A stretch of 64,000 nt of DNA from Acidobacteriota bacterium (GCA_018268955.1 JAFDVO010000047.1:1-64000), one strand, 5' to 3'. Positions 33,022 through 41,611 are shown, counted from the first letter of the stretch. Notes: generated from the letters alone by a model not told the origin. A program made the numbers and translations.

Positions 33022-34077
33022 TCAGGCGAGCGGCGGGGGATCCCCGCTCTCGAGCCGGCGCTTCAGCCCTCCGAGTACCTCGACCGCTTCCGAACGGATT
33101 CGGCCCTCCACGGTTCGACGCACCAGACCGCCGTACCACGTATTCAACAAATCGACAGCCGACTGGTTGACGTATACCAAGTAGGTTGCCTGGTCATCCC
33201 GAACCAGGCTCGTGAAGCTCCATGCGCCGTCGGTGTAGTGCGTGGCGAACACCTGCCGACCGATGACCAGCACCTCGGGCTCCGTGATGCGCGTGCCTCG
33301 CACGATCGTCACGTGCGTGATGCTGATGATGGGCTTCCCGGCGTACGCGTCCTTCGACCAGTAGAGGAACGATTCCGAGGACGCCGGACGCCCGCGTGGA
33401 AAGCTCCTGACCTGCTCGGCCAGCTGCGGCCAGTTCGACCCGAGGAAAGCCGGAGGCTCGGGACCGTCACTGAGCCCGTGTCTCAGGTACGCCTCGGCCC
33501 GCGCGACCACGAGGGTTCGAAACGCCGCATCCACGGCAACGTCGCGCGCAGCCTTCGATCGCCCGGCCGCGTCCACGGCCGCGCGGAGCCGCAGAATCTC
33601 ATCCGGGCGCAGCTTCACGTCGCAGTCCGACGGGCGGCACCGCGCGAGATCGTCCAGATCCACGCGGTCGAGGGTCAGCTCTGAGAGGTCCGCCAGTGAC
33701 GGAGTCTCGGAGAACCGCCCGATCTGCCGGACAGCGGGGCTCCTCTTCAGGGCTGCGATATTCCTGATCCACGCGACGAGCCGGTCTGGCTCGATACGCA
33801 CGGGGACGGTCGCGACGATGCCGACGTTCCCGTCTGGCGCAGGCACTGTGCGCGCGATCGCCGAGCCGCGCAGGAGCGACTGCCTCTCCACGGCCCCGAA
33901 CTGCAAGGTTGGCTGGAAGAACGCGAACGGATCCAGCACCGCCAGCGCGGCGACCATCATCGTCGGCGCAACGGCTGTCCGCTTCCGCACGGCACGCCCT
34001 GCTTTCCCTGCGGACCCTCCGCAGGTCGTCCGCCGCTGTTCCTGATCGTGCCGGAAATCCGTCGTTCCCGGCTCCAT
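33022..34077 (-). CDS. Conserved hypothetical protein
   Basis: Up to 351 aa. After a hydrophobic stretch (TMMVAALAVLDPFAFF) comes a body with VRIEPDRLVAWIRNI, a CRPSDCDVKL motif and FLYWSKDAYAGKPIISITHV. I know this as a conserved family of unknown function in proteobacteria and acidobacteria; no enzyme motif is seen. The start is uncertain: ATG 34077 has no clear ribosome site, and ATG at about 33960 (MMVAAL) would begin at the hydrophobic segment. It lies just upstream of the cytochrome c gene and may share its transcript. Confidence 0.6.
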   Translation of the reverse strand: MEPGTTDFRHDQEQRRTTCGGSAGKAGRAVRKRTAVAPTMMVAALAVLDPFAFFQPTLQFGAVERQSLLRGSAIARTVPAPDGNVGIVATVPVRIEPDRLVAWIRNIAALKRSPAVRQIGRFSETPSLADLSELTLDRVDLDDLARCRPSDCDVKLRPDEILRLRAAVDAAGRSKAARDVAVDAAFRTLVVARAEAYLRHGLSDGPEPPAFLGSNWPQLAEQVRSFPRGRPASSESFLYWSKDAYAGKPIISITHVTIVRGTRITEPEVLVIGRQVFATHYTDGAWSFTSLVRDDQATYLVYVNQSAVDLLNTWYGGLVRRTVEGRIRSEAVEVLGGLKRRLESGDPPPLA

Positions 34078-34311
34078 GCGGAGATGCTGCAGGAGTCCTG
34101 CCTTCGGGAACGATGATGTTTATCGGCTGCGTCGGCGTCGCACGTCCTGTCACGGTCTCCGGCAGGTGACTGGCCCGTGCGGCGTGCATCGATTGTCCGC
34201 TTCGGCTGAACCGACGGTCACGAAACGGACACCCCAGCCGAGCGGCCGGGTGATTGGCGCGCAAAATCCGCCGGCGCGACTGGCCGTTGGCTTGCAACAA
34301 CCTCGAGCACC

Positions 34312-34509
34312 ATGGCCGCCCGCAAAGTGCTCGACCGGCAACCTGGCTCCACACCCGACGTCCGACGCGAAGGGGACAGCCTCACCTTCATGCTCGAGGT
34401 CGCCGGGGCTCCCGAGCGCATCAAGCTGGTGCTGCGCTGCACGCAGACCGACATCTTCGCGTCGGTCGTGCAGGTGGGCGAGGCGCCCGGCTCCAGCCAG
34501 CCGTCCTGA
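34312..34509 (+). CDS. Small hypothetical protein
   Basis: 65 aa, with a middle part (DSLTFMLEVAGAPERIKLVL) that could form a small beta structure. No family is recognised and no good ribosome site precedes ATG 34312. It ends three bases before the convergent CBS gene. Supported only by an open frame with plausible composition. Confidence 0.3.
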   Translation: MAARKVLDRQPGSTPDVRREGDSLTFMLEVAGAPERIKLVLRCTQTDIFASVVQVGEAPGSSQPS

Positions 34510-34512
34510 AGA

Positions 34513-34968
34513 CTAGACGTCGCTGACGCGCGGGCGTGAGATGATCAGCCGCAGCGCCTCGACCAGCGCCGCCGGCGTTGGGATGCCGCGTGCCTGTGGC
34601 GCGCGCACGAGGTCGTCCACGGAGATCACGCCGCGGAGATGACGACGGGCGTCGAGGACGGGAAGACGCCTCACGTGGTGGGCCGACATCAGATCGAGCA
34701 CGGCCTGCAATCCGTCCTCTTCCGTGCAGCCAATCACCTCGGTGGTCATCGCATCCCGCGCCGACAGCCGCGAGGCGCCGCGGCTCGGGTGATTGAGCAT
34801 CGCCATGGCGACGTCGCGATCAGTGATCACGCCGCACACGACGCCGCGGCCGTTCACGACCGGCGCCCAGCCGCACTCGCGCTCGCGCATCAGCAGCAGC
34901 ACCGTCATCAGGTCGTCATCCGGCGCACACGCGCCGATATCCGTCTTCATCAGATCGCGAACCCTCAC
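34513..34968 (-). CDS. CBS-pair domain protein
   Basis: 151 aa, a second Bateman module with GVITDRDVAMAML and GVISVDDLVRAP. The GTG start at 34968 is preceded by GGAGG at ideal spacing and begins right at the CBS fold (VRVRDLMKTD); upstream residues in the open frame are not family-like. It has the same length as the CBS protein at 30480, suggesting a paralogue pair. It is divergent from the diadenylate-cyclase-fold gene at 35120, sharing a 151-bp regulatory gap. The likely ligand is an adenine nucleotide. Confidence 0.87.
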   Translation of the reverse strand: MRVRDLMKTDIGACAPDDDLMTVLLLMRERECGWAPVVNGRGVVCGVITDRDVAMAMLNHPSRGASRLSARDAMTTEVIGCTEEDGLQAVLDLMSAHHVRRLPVLDARRHLRGVISVDDLVRAPQARGIPTPAALVEALRLIISRPRVSDV

Positions 34969-35119
34969 GCAGACCTCCGGGATGCCGAGTACGCGTGCAA
35001 TCTCGCGGCCCACACTCGCGCTGCGCGCTAAGCGGCTCCCCTGCGCAGGCTTGCCGCTCGCGCACGCGTTCACCGCGTGGGCCCCTGCCGGATCTCCGGC
35101 GCTGTGTGATACTCGCGTC

Positions 35120-36259
35120 ATGCAGGAGCCTCGCTATCCGGCTGCACGCGAGATCGCGCCGGTGATCGAATCGCACTTTGCCAGCGTGCTTGCCGCAGCG
35201 TCACCGATCGAGGGCGAGCGCGTGGCCGCGCCCCCAACACGCGAGGACATCGAGGCGCTGGTCGACGCGGCGTTCTGGGCGAGCCTCCGTCGCGAGGAGA
35301 ACCTGCTGCCACGCATCTCGCTCGCGCTCGTCCCGCGAGAGGAAGCCGTCCAGCCGCTGCTCTTCGCCACTCCGCTCCCACTCGCGCCGGTTGCCCTCGT
35401 TCGTGTGGCGCCAGCCGTCGAACGGCGCGGCATTCATCTCGGGGTCGCGCGCGCTGGCACCCGCCTGCAGGTCTGGGGCACCACGCGCGTCGTTCCATCG
35501 TACGGACTCATCCTCGAAGTGGCGGGCCCCGGACTGCTCGTGATCAAGCATCACCGCGGGGACGGCGGCAAGTACGTGAACGTCGCCGTCCTCGAAGCCG
35601 ACCGGATCCTGCTCATCGACGACGGCGCGCTGAAGACGCCGGACTGCCCGGCGGTCATCGGGTCGCTGCTCGGAACCGAACTGGCGCCACGACCCGGCCG
35701 CGCGCCCACCGGCGTGCTGGTCGAACTCGCCGTGTCGATGCGGGCGCACGGGCGAGGGGGGATGATGCTCGTGGTTCCCGCGGGTTCGACCGCCTGGCGC
35801 GAGTCCATCGTGCAGCCGATGGCGTACGCGGTGGACCCGGTCTACAGCGGTCTCGCCGAGCTCGTACGCCGCGCGCCGCGTGAACGTCACTCTCGCGAGT
35901 GGCAGGACGAGATGGAGGATGCGGTCGCGGCGGTCGCAGGGCTCACCGCTGTCGATGGCGCCACCATCGTGGACGACCGGTACAACCTGCTCGCGTTCGG
36001 CGCCAAGATCTCGAGGCGGGACGGGTGCCCGCTCGTCGAGCAGACCGCCATTACAGAGCCGATCGTGGGCGGCGAGTCGAGGATCCTCCATCCCTCTCGA
36101 CTCGGCGGCACCCGGCATCTGTCGGCCGCGCAGTTCGTGCACGATCAGCGCGATGCGCTCGCGCTCGTCGCGTCACAGGACGGCCGCTTCACGGTGTTCT
36201 CCTGGTCACCCTGCGAGCAGATGGTGCACGGACGCAGGGTCGAGACACTGCTCCTCTGA
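35120..36259 (+). CDS. Diadenylate cyclase (DisA_N/DAC)-fold protein with altered RHR motif
   Basis: 379 aa. The N-terminal about 250 residues look like the sensor domain found in DAC proteins of the DACNV class. The C-terminal part holds DGATIV (Asp279) and GGTRHLSA (Thr331-Arg332-His333-Leu334) followed by RDALALVASQDGRFTVF, which aligns with the DGA and GTRHRAA motifs of c-di-AMP cyclases. Arg-His-Arg is changed to Arg-His-Leu, so cyclase activity is uncertain. ATG 35120 has a weak ribosome site. It is divergent from a CBS-pair gene, and some CBS proteins bind c-di-AMP. A non-catalytic nucleotide sensor is the alternative. Confidence 0.65.
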   Translation: MQEPRYPAAREIAPVIESHFASVLAAASPIEGERVAAPPTREDIEALVDAAFWASLRREENLLPRISLALVPREEAVQPLLFATPLPLAPVALVRVAPAVERRGIHLGVARAGTRLQVWGTTRVVPSYGLILEVAGPGLLVIKHHRGDGGKYVNVAVLEADRILLIDDGALKTPDCPAVIGSLLGTELAPRPGRAPTGVLVELAVSMRAHGRGGMMLVVPAGSTAWRESIVQPMAYAVDPVYSGLAELVRRAPRERHSREWQDEMEDAVAAVAGLTAVDGATIVDDRYNLLAFGAKISRRDGCPLVEQTAITEPIVGGESRILHPSRLGGTRHLSAAQFVHDQRDALALVASQDGRFTVFSWSPCEQMVHGRRVETLLL

Positions 36260-36289
36260 CGTCCCACTGGCGATCGCTGATTCCTCATT

Positions 36290-36332
36290 GCCAATTGCTG
36301 AAGTACACAGCGATTAGCATTCAGCAATTGGC
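36290..36332. promoter_or_regulatory. 13-bp perfect inverted repeat before the 2OG dioxygenase gene
   Basis: GCCAATTGCTGAA and its exact complement TTCAGCAATTGGC are separated by 17 bp (GTACACAGCGATTAGCA). It is AT-richer than its surroundings and sits 25 bp before ATG 36358. It could be an operator, a terminator of the upstream gene without T-run, or part of the intergenic repeat family. Confidence 0.5.
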
Positions 36333-36357
36333 GTTCTGGAGCGTTAAGATTCTTGCG

Positions 36358-37104
36358 ATGTCCGCCCAGACCAGCTCGAGTTTCGACGCGATCACCAACG
36401 CTGTCCACACCGACGGCTTCTCCTTCGTGGAAGGCACGGCGATGCGCAGCATCCTGGAGCGATTCGGTGCGCTCACGGACTGGGAGGCCTTCGGCCAGAG
36501 CTGGGGACGCCTGGAGCTCGATACCTACATGGCGGACGGGGGTCGCTACCGCCGGCGGCGCCATGCGGTGTTCGCAGCGCCTGCCTCGGGGGCCATCACG
36601 CGGAAGCCGCACCAGCCGCACTACCAGAGCCTCGACTACAACCCGCTGCATGGTGGGATCGAGCGCTGGTTCGAGCCGATCGAGCCCGCGCTGGGCTCCG
36701 GTGCGAGCCTCACGACGATTCTCGAGTTCTGTCGGTCGACGTTCAGCGGCCTCGCGCCAGCGATCCGGGCGTGGCACGTCGAGGTGCACCAGTTCCGGAT
36801 TGAGGCGCGCCCAGCGGAAGTCGGCAGGCCGACGCCCGAAGGCCTGCACAAAGACGGTGTCGACTACGTCCTGGTGCTGCTGATCAATCGCGAGAACATC
36901 GCGAGCGGCATGACCACCATCCACGCGGACGGCGGTCATCTGCTCGGACAGTTCACGCTCACTGCCCCATTCGACGCCGCGATCGTCGACGATCATCGCG
37001 TGGCGCACGGCGTCACGCCGGTCCAGGCGCTCGACCCTTCCAAGCCGGCACATCGCGACGTGCTCGTCGTCACCTTCCGCGATCAGGCGTCGACGCGAGG
37101 ATAG
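36358..37104 (+). CDS. 2-oxoglutarate/Fe(II) dioxygenase family protein
   Basis: 248 aa. GLHKDGVDY contains the iron-binding His-x-Asp and DDHRVAHGV the distal His, followed by an Arg (HRDVLVVTF) suited to bind 2-oxoglutarate. This is the PF10014-type 2OG-Fe dioxygenase family, some members of which hydroxylate amino acids. The substrate cannot be told. ATG 36358 starts behind the inverted repeat at 36290-36332 with no clear ribosome site. It ends convergent to a heme-binding protein gene. Confidence 0.8.
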   Translation: MSAQTSSSFDAITNAVHTDGFSFVEGTAMRSILERFGALTDWEAFGQSWGRLELDTYMADGGRYRRRRHAVFAAPASGAITRKPHQPHYQSLDYNPLHGGIERWFEPIEPALGSGASLTTILEFCRSTFSGLAPAIRAWHVEVHQFRIEARPAEVGRPTPEGLHKDGVDYVLVLLINRENIASGMTTIHADGGHLLGQFTLTAPFDAAIVDDHRVAHGVTPVQALDPSKPAHRDVLVVTFRDQASTRG

Positions 37105-37178
37105 TCGCCCGGTTCGGAATGAGGACCTGGGGACTCGCGCGGCCAACCGCGGGTTCGAACTCAGCGCGCGCGCAGGGC

Positions 37179-37191
37179 CGCTAGTCTAGCG
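37179..37191. terminator. Second copy of palindrome CGCTAGTCTAGCG
   Basis: Identical to the 13-mer at 6361-6373, again in a gap between convergent genes (75 bp after the dioxygenase stop). A small hairpin or binding site at gene ends is inferred. Confidence 0.4.
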
Positions 37192-37262
37192 CTTCAGCGT
37201 ACCGCCTTGCTGAAGCTCGTGCATTGCTGCATTACTGCAGTCGTGCATTCCGCAGCATCACT

Positions 37263-37326
37263 GCGTTGTTGCGTTGCTGCGTTGTTGCGTTACCGCGTTG
37301 TTGCGTTACCGCGTTAGAGCGTTTAC
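37263..37326. repeat. Eight tandem 8-bp units GCGTTNNN
   Basis: Octamers GCGTTGTT, GCGTTGCT, GCGTTGTT, GCGTTACC, GCGTTGTT, GCGTTACC, GCGTTAGA and GCGTTTAC run head to tail. The array extends a few bases into the end of the heme-binding gene. A looser GCATTGCTGCATTACTGC run precedes it from about 37222. Confidence 0.9.
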
Positions 37327-37796
37327 TGCGTCACTGCGTTAGCCGCAGTAGCCGCCTTGGCTTCAGCCACCTTGCAGATCGTCTCCACGTCGCCTGGCCG
37401 CAGCTTCGCGTCCGGGTGCTGGACGGTGTAGATCCACATCGGCATCTCGCCCTTCTTCACCTGCTCACACGCTTCCTCGAGCTTCCGCTGCTGCTTGCGC
37501 GCGGGATAGGTGCCGAACTCCGAGATGTTCAGTTCACGGCGGCCTTCCTTCACGTCGTGCGCCACCAACCAAGACACGGGAGCCACGTGGCTGTACCACG
37601 GCCACGTCGTGTCGTTCGAGTGGCAGTCGCGGCACGACCGGTTCATCACCTCCAGCGCCGCCGCCGCATCGGGACGCGCGGCGGCCAGGGTCTTCGCCGG
37701 ATCCGTCTGGGGATTGGTCTTCGCCGGGACAATCGCCTGTGCCACGACGAACAGCACCACGAGTCCGCCCACAATCTTTCCGCTGCTGATGCGCAT
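37323..37796 (-). CDS. Heme-binding (Haem_bd) protein
   Basis: 157 aa. A short N-terminal hydrophobic segment (IVGGLVVLFVVAQAIV) acts as signal or anchor. CRDCHSNDTTWPWYS is the cytochrome-c-type heme motif of the Haem_bd family (PF14376), and MPMWIYTVQHPDAKL is its second conserved strip. It is a periplasmic heme protein of unknown partner. The C-terminus runs into the octamer repeat array. It lies 183 bp before the PQQ dehydrogenase end on the same strand. Confidence 0.88.
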   Translation of the reverse strand: MRISSGKIVGGLVVLFVVAQAIVPAKTNPQTDPAKTLAAARPDAAAALEVMNRSCRDCHSNDTTWPWYSHVAPVSWLVAHDVKEGRRELNISEFGTYPARKQQRKLEEACEQVKKGEMPMWIYTVQHPDAKLRPGDVETICKVAEAKAATAANAVTQ

Positions 37797-37913
37797 GTCT
37801 GGTCTGCCCTCCAGCTCAGTTTAGGGGAGGCACATGAGGGGAAGATGTGAAACGACCGTGGCAGCGCAGTCGAATCGGCAATCGCAAACTGGCACGTGGC
37901 AATTGGCACTGTG

Positions 37914-37956
37914 AAATGAAAAAAGGGCGGCCCGTGGTGATCACGAGCCGCCCTTT
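37914..37956 (-). terminator. Rho-independent terminator of the PQQ dehydrogenase gene
   Basis: On the minus strand AAAGGGCGGC pairs with GCCGCCCTTT (arms 37922-37931 and 37947-37956), with a further CGTG/CACG pairing inside, followed by TTTTTTCATTTC. It is the clearest intrinsic terminator in the window and lies 24 nt after the stop at 37980. Confidence 0.88.
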
Positions 37957-37979
37957 CGGTCGCCTGACGTGCTGTGTGC

Positions 37980-40073
37980 CTAGTTGCCGAGACGGTAGAC
38001 GATCACCTCGCCGGGGAAGCCGGGGCCGGCAATCGACACGGTGATGTACTGCTTGCCATCGAGCATGTAGGTCATCGGCGAGCCGGTCTGCGGCGCCGGC
38101 ATGAAGACCGCGCCGACCTCCTTGCCGGTCGCCTTGTCGTAGGCGCGCAGCATCGCGCCGCGGCCGTTGGGTGTGGCAGCGAAGCCGCCCTCGCCGGCGA
38201 TCACGAGCGCCTTGGTCGTCAGCACGCCAATGCGGCCCTGACGGCCGGTCCGCGGGATGGTGAGCCCCTTGAGCGCCGGGTGGTTCTTGATGTTGTCCGG
38301 CGTCTCGCCGTGCGCAACCTGCCAGACCTTCGTGCCCTCGTTGAGGTTCAGCGCAGTGATGGTCGCGTATGGCGGCTTCAGCAGTGGGAGCCCCTGGACC
38401 GTCAGGCCACCACCACCCTCACCACCGCCACCGCCGCCCGCGGGACGGGCGCCGGCCGCCGCGTTGGGATCGCGCGCGGTGCCCATGACGTAGTTCATGT
38501 CCGAGCGGCCGCCCTCAGGCTTCACGAGACCGAGCGACTGACCGCCGGAGTTCGAGAAGATGTAGAGGGTGTTCGTTTCGGGATCAAGCGAACCGCCCTG
38601 CCAGTTCGCACCACCGGTGACCACCGGGGAGATGAGCGTCCCGAGCGGCCGGGGCCAGGTGCTCGCGACCGGCGGCGTGAACAGCGGACCGAGCTTGTAG
38701 TTCGCGGCAATCTTCTTCGCCTGCTCGCGCAGTTCCGGCGTGAAGTCGATCAGGTCGTCCTCGCTGACGCCCTGACGCTCGAAGGCCGGCGGCTTCGTGA
38801 CGAACGGCTGCGTCGGCGAGTACCACTCGCCGGGCACGTCGCCCTTCTCCACCGGACGCTCCTCGATCGGCCACACTGGCTGGCCGGTCGCGCGGTCGAA
38901 CACATAGACCCAACCCTGCTTGGTCGGCTGCGCGAGCGCCTTGATCTGCTTCCCGTTGACCGTGATGTTGGCCAGAATCGGGGCGCACGGGATGTCCATG
39001 TCCCAGATCCCATGGTGCACGAGCTGGTAGTGCCACTTACGGACGCCGGTCTTCACGTCGACCGCGACGACGCTCTCGCCGAAGAGACCGTTGCCGGGGC
39101 GATGACCACCGTAGTAGTCGCCCGTCGGCAGTTCGACCGGCAGGTAGACGAGACCGAGTTCAGGATCGGCGCTCATCTGCGCCCACGACCCGGTATTGCC
39201 GGTGTAGGACCACGAGTCGCCTTCCCACGTGTCGTTGCCGAACTCGCCGGGGCGCGGGATCGTGTGGAAGATCCACAGCCGCTTGCCGGTCTTCGCATCG
39301 AAGCCGCGGACGTAGCCCTTCTGGTTGCTCTTGCTCTTGGGCACGCTGCCGGCCAGGTGCGCCGCACCGATGATGACCACGTCGTTGACGATGATCGGTG
39401 CCGAGTGCAGGCCGACCTCACCCGTGATCGGGTCCATCGGCTGGTCGTCGTTCTCCTTCAGGTCGACGATGCCCGCCTTGCCGAACGTGGGCACCGGGTC
39501 GCCGGTCTTCGCGTTCAGCGCGACCATCTGGTAGCCGGGCGTGACGTAGATGATCCGCTCTTCCTTGCCGTCGGTCCAGTACGAGACGCCGCGGCCGGAC
39601 AGCTGACGAGGCGCGGACTCACCACGCTTGCCCTCGTTCATGCTGTACATCCAGATCATCTCGCCGGTCTTCGCGTCAGCGGCGACGACGGCGCGGCGGG
39701 TCCCGGCGGTGAAGTACAGGACGCCTTTGACCATCAGCGGCGTGGTCTGGAGCTGGTACTCGGGACGAGGACCGAGCATCTCGGTCTTGAACCGGAATGC
39801 GACCTCGAGCTTGTTGAAGTTGTCGGCGTTGATCTGGTCGAGCGCGGAGTAGCGCGTGCTGGAGAGGTCGCCACCGTAGGTCTGCCACTCGCCGTTCGCC
39901 GTGTTGTACACGTGCGGCGGGGTCGCAGGCGTGGCCGCGGCGCGCGCCGCCGGGCGGGCAGCGGGCCGGCCCTGCGCAGACTGGCCTTGTCCAATCGTGG
40001 GTACGGTCGCCCACAGCACCAGGGCGGCCACCGGACCGAGGCCGACGGCCCAGCGCCAAGTATTTCGCTTCAT
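37980..40073 (-). CDS. PQQ-dependent dehydrogenase (glucose/alcohol dehydrogenase-like beta-propeller)
   Basis: 697 aa. A signal region ends near PTIGQGQSA, then an eight-bladed quinoprotein propeller begins with EWQTYGGDLSSTRYSALDQI. GVSYWTDG, VHHGIWDMDIPCAPIL and GGANWQGGSLDP are motifs of PQQ enzymes. A glycine loop (GGGGGGEGGGG) interrupts a late blade. No heme domain is fused, so electrons must pass to a separate carrier; the adjacent heme/copper protein is a candidate. AGGAGCAG precedes ATG 40073, and the family start was chosen over the upstream in-frame ATG at 40121. Substrate is unknown. Confidence 0.85.
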   Translation of the reverse strand: MKRNTWRWAVGLGPVAALVLWATVPTIGQGQSAQGRPAARPAARAAATPATPPHVYNTANGEWQTYGGDLSSTRYSALDQINADNFNKLEVAFRFKTEMLGPRPEYQLQTTPLMVKGVLYFTAGTRRAVVAADAKTGEMIWMYSMNEGKRGESAPRQLSGRGVSYWTDGKEERIIYVTPGYQMVALNAKTGDPVPTFGKAGIVDLKENDDQPMDPITGEVGLHSAPIIVNDVVIIGAAHLAGSVPKSKSNQKGYVRGFDAKTGKRLWIFHTIPRPGEFGNDTWEGDSWSYTGNTGSWAQMSADPELGLVYLPVELPTGDYYGGHRPGNGLFGESVVAVDVKTGVRKWHYQLVHHGIWDMDIPCAPILANITVNGKQIKALAQPTKQGWVYVFDRATGQPVWPIEERPVEKGDVPGEWYSPTQPFVTKPPAFERQGVSEDDLIDFTPELREQAKKIAANYKLGPLFTPPVASTWPRPLGTLISPVVTGGANWQGGSLDPETNTLYIFSNSGGQSLGLVKPEGGRSDMNYVMGTARDPNAAAGARPAGGGGGGEGGGGLTVQGLPLLKPPYATITALNLNEGTKVWQVAHGETPDNIKNHPALKGLTIPRTGRQGRIGVLTTKALVIAGEGGFAATPNGRGAMLRAYDKATGKEVGAVFMPAPQTGSPMTYMLDGKQYITVSIAGPGFPGEVIVYRLGN

Positions 40074-40142
40074 CAACTGCTCCTTGTCCTCGTTCAACCG
40101 GTCTGGAATGAGAGGCGACACATTCTAGAACAATTGGTCCGC

Positions 40143-41372
40143 TCAGTGTTGCTGGTTGCCGCTCGGCGCGGCCCCCTTCGGGACCTCCCGGACGGTGCCG
40201 AAAAAGCCGATCATCATCTCCTCCCAGGTCTGGTCGCCCCAACGCACGGCCTGGTTCGGATCGGGGTTGAACTTGTTGTTCGCGGAGTTGTCGTAGTGGG
40301 CGATCACCTCGAGCCGGGTTCCCTTCGGCAGCAGCTTCGGCTCGGCAAGGTCATAGGTAATCTGCCAGTTGAAGTCGTACTTCGGCACGCGCAACAGGGT
40401 TTCGTCGCGGCCATCGGGGTAATGCGCCACGTAGGTCATGTCCTTCCCGCGGACGTGCATGTGCGGGGTCAGGGACGTCAGGAGCGTGTCCTGCACCAGG
40501 AGGTTCACGCCACGCACCTCGTAGTTGGAATCGTTCGGTGGGATCGTGAAGCGCGGGTTCAGCACCAGCCCGCCGGCCGCCTGCCGCACCGGCGGCTCCT
40601 TCGCGAAGATCACGCCGACCTCGGTCCGGTCGGTCGCGGCGGTGCCGTTCGTCGTGTAATGCATCTGCAGGACGATGTCGTGGTGGCCGTGAATCAGGCG
40701 GGCGACACCGTCCGGGAACACCACACCCGGCTTGTTCGGCGTGACGCCGCCGATGTTGTTCGGGCCGAGCACGCCGCCCTGGCTGATCGGCTGATCGCTC
40801 GGCTGCGTGTACGCGATCACGTGGTGCACCTGCGCGCGCGCGCCAGGCTTGATCTCGATCGCCTTGATCCAGCGGTCCTCGGGGAGGTTCACCGGAATCC
40901 GGATGTACTGGTACTCGACGGCGCCGGTCGCGGGGATCGTGAACGGCTCGGTCATCGAGAACACCATGTCGGGCGTCCCGATGGTCCACCCTTCGGCGAG
41001 GTGCGGCAGCGAGGGCAGATCCTTGTCGTCGCCTTTCGGCACGCCGCCGTCAGCCCAGCGCGCGATGATGTCCACTTCGCGGTCGGTCAGGCGCGGATCG
41101 TTGCGGAAGTGCCCGACCGCCGGGTCCGCATTCCACGGCGGCATCTGCCGCGCCATCACGCGCTGCTTCATCACGCGGGCGTACGGGCGCGCGTCCTGAT
41201 ACGTCACCAGCGACATCGGCGCGAACATCGTCGGGCGGTGGCACTCGACGCAGTGCTTGTAGAGGACCGGGGCGACGTCCCTGGTGAAGGTGGGCGTGGG
41301 TTCCGCCGCCGAGGCAGGCGACGCCGGGCCCGCGAGGCAGAGCAGCACGGCACCGAGTACGAGCTTTCTCAC
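40143..41372 (-). CDS. Monoheme cytochrome fused to copper type II monooxygenase-like domain
   Basis: 409 aa. A signal peptide (MRKLVLGAVLLCLAGPASPASA) is followed by CVECHRPTMFAPMSL, a heme c site (Cys41, Cys44) typical of PSCyt1-type domains. The C-terminal about 270 residues show QVHHVIAY, HGHHDIVLQMHY and LTPHMHVRGKDM, whose histidines match the Cu-binding His of ascorbate-dependent monooxygenases (PHM/DBM). It is therefore a heme/copper protein; oxygenase activity is inferred. GTG 41372 has AGGAGG at ideal spacing. It lies 69 bp before the PQQ gene start, in the same direction, so the two are probably co-transcribed. Confidence 0.78.
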   Translation of the reverse strand: MRKLVLGAVLLCLAGPASPASAAEPTPTFTRDVAPVLYKHCVECHRPTMFAPMSLVTYQDARPYARVMKQRVMARQMPPWNADPAVGHFRNDPRLTDREVDIIARWADGGVPKGDDKDLPSLPHLAEGWTIGTPDMVFSMTEPFTIPATGAVEYQYIRIPVNLPEDRWIKAIEIKPGARAQVHHVIAYTQPSDQPISQGGVLGPNNIGGVTPNKPGVVFPDGVARLIHGHHDIVLQMHYTTNGTAATDRTEVGVIFAKEPPVRQAAGGLVLNPRFTIPPNDSNYEVRGVNLLVQDTLLTSLTPHMHVRGKDMTYVAHYPDGRDETLLRVPKYDFNWQITYDLAEPKLLPKGTRLEVIAHYDNSANNKFNPDPNQAVRWGDQTWEEMMIGFFGTVREVPKGAAPSGNQQH

Positions 41373-41542
41373 GAGCGTCCTCCTGGAAGGTCCGCGACAC
41401 CCTGGGTTGGTTGGACCGGTATTGTCGCACGGCCCCGCCAGAGGCCCGGACTCGGGACTGTGAACTCGGGACTGAGGGTTGGGGATAAGCCGGACGGGCC
41501 CCGAAGCCGAACGCCTCCCGCACGCCGGAGCCGACAAGCCCC

Positions 41543-41570
41543 GAGCCCGGAGCCCGGAGCCCGGAGCCCG
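41543..41570. repeat. Four perfect GAGCCCG heptamers
   Basis: Four tandem copies of GAGCCCG at 41543-41570. GGACTCGGGACT/GTGAACTCGGGACTG-like heptamer variants lie around 41450-41480. The array lies in the gap between divergent genes (41373-41611). Confidence 0.9.
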
Positions 41571-41611
41571 AGAGGAACGCCTCCTGCAGCGTCGGGCGGC
41601 GGAGGTGAAGG

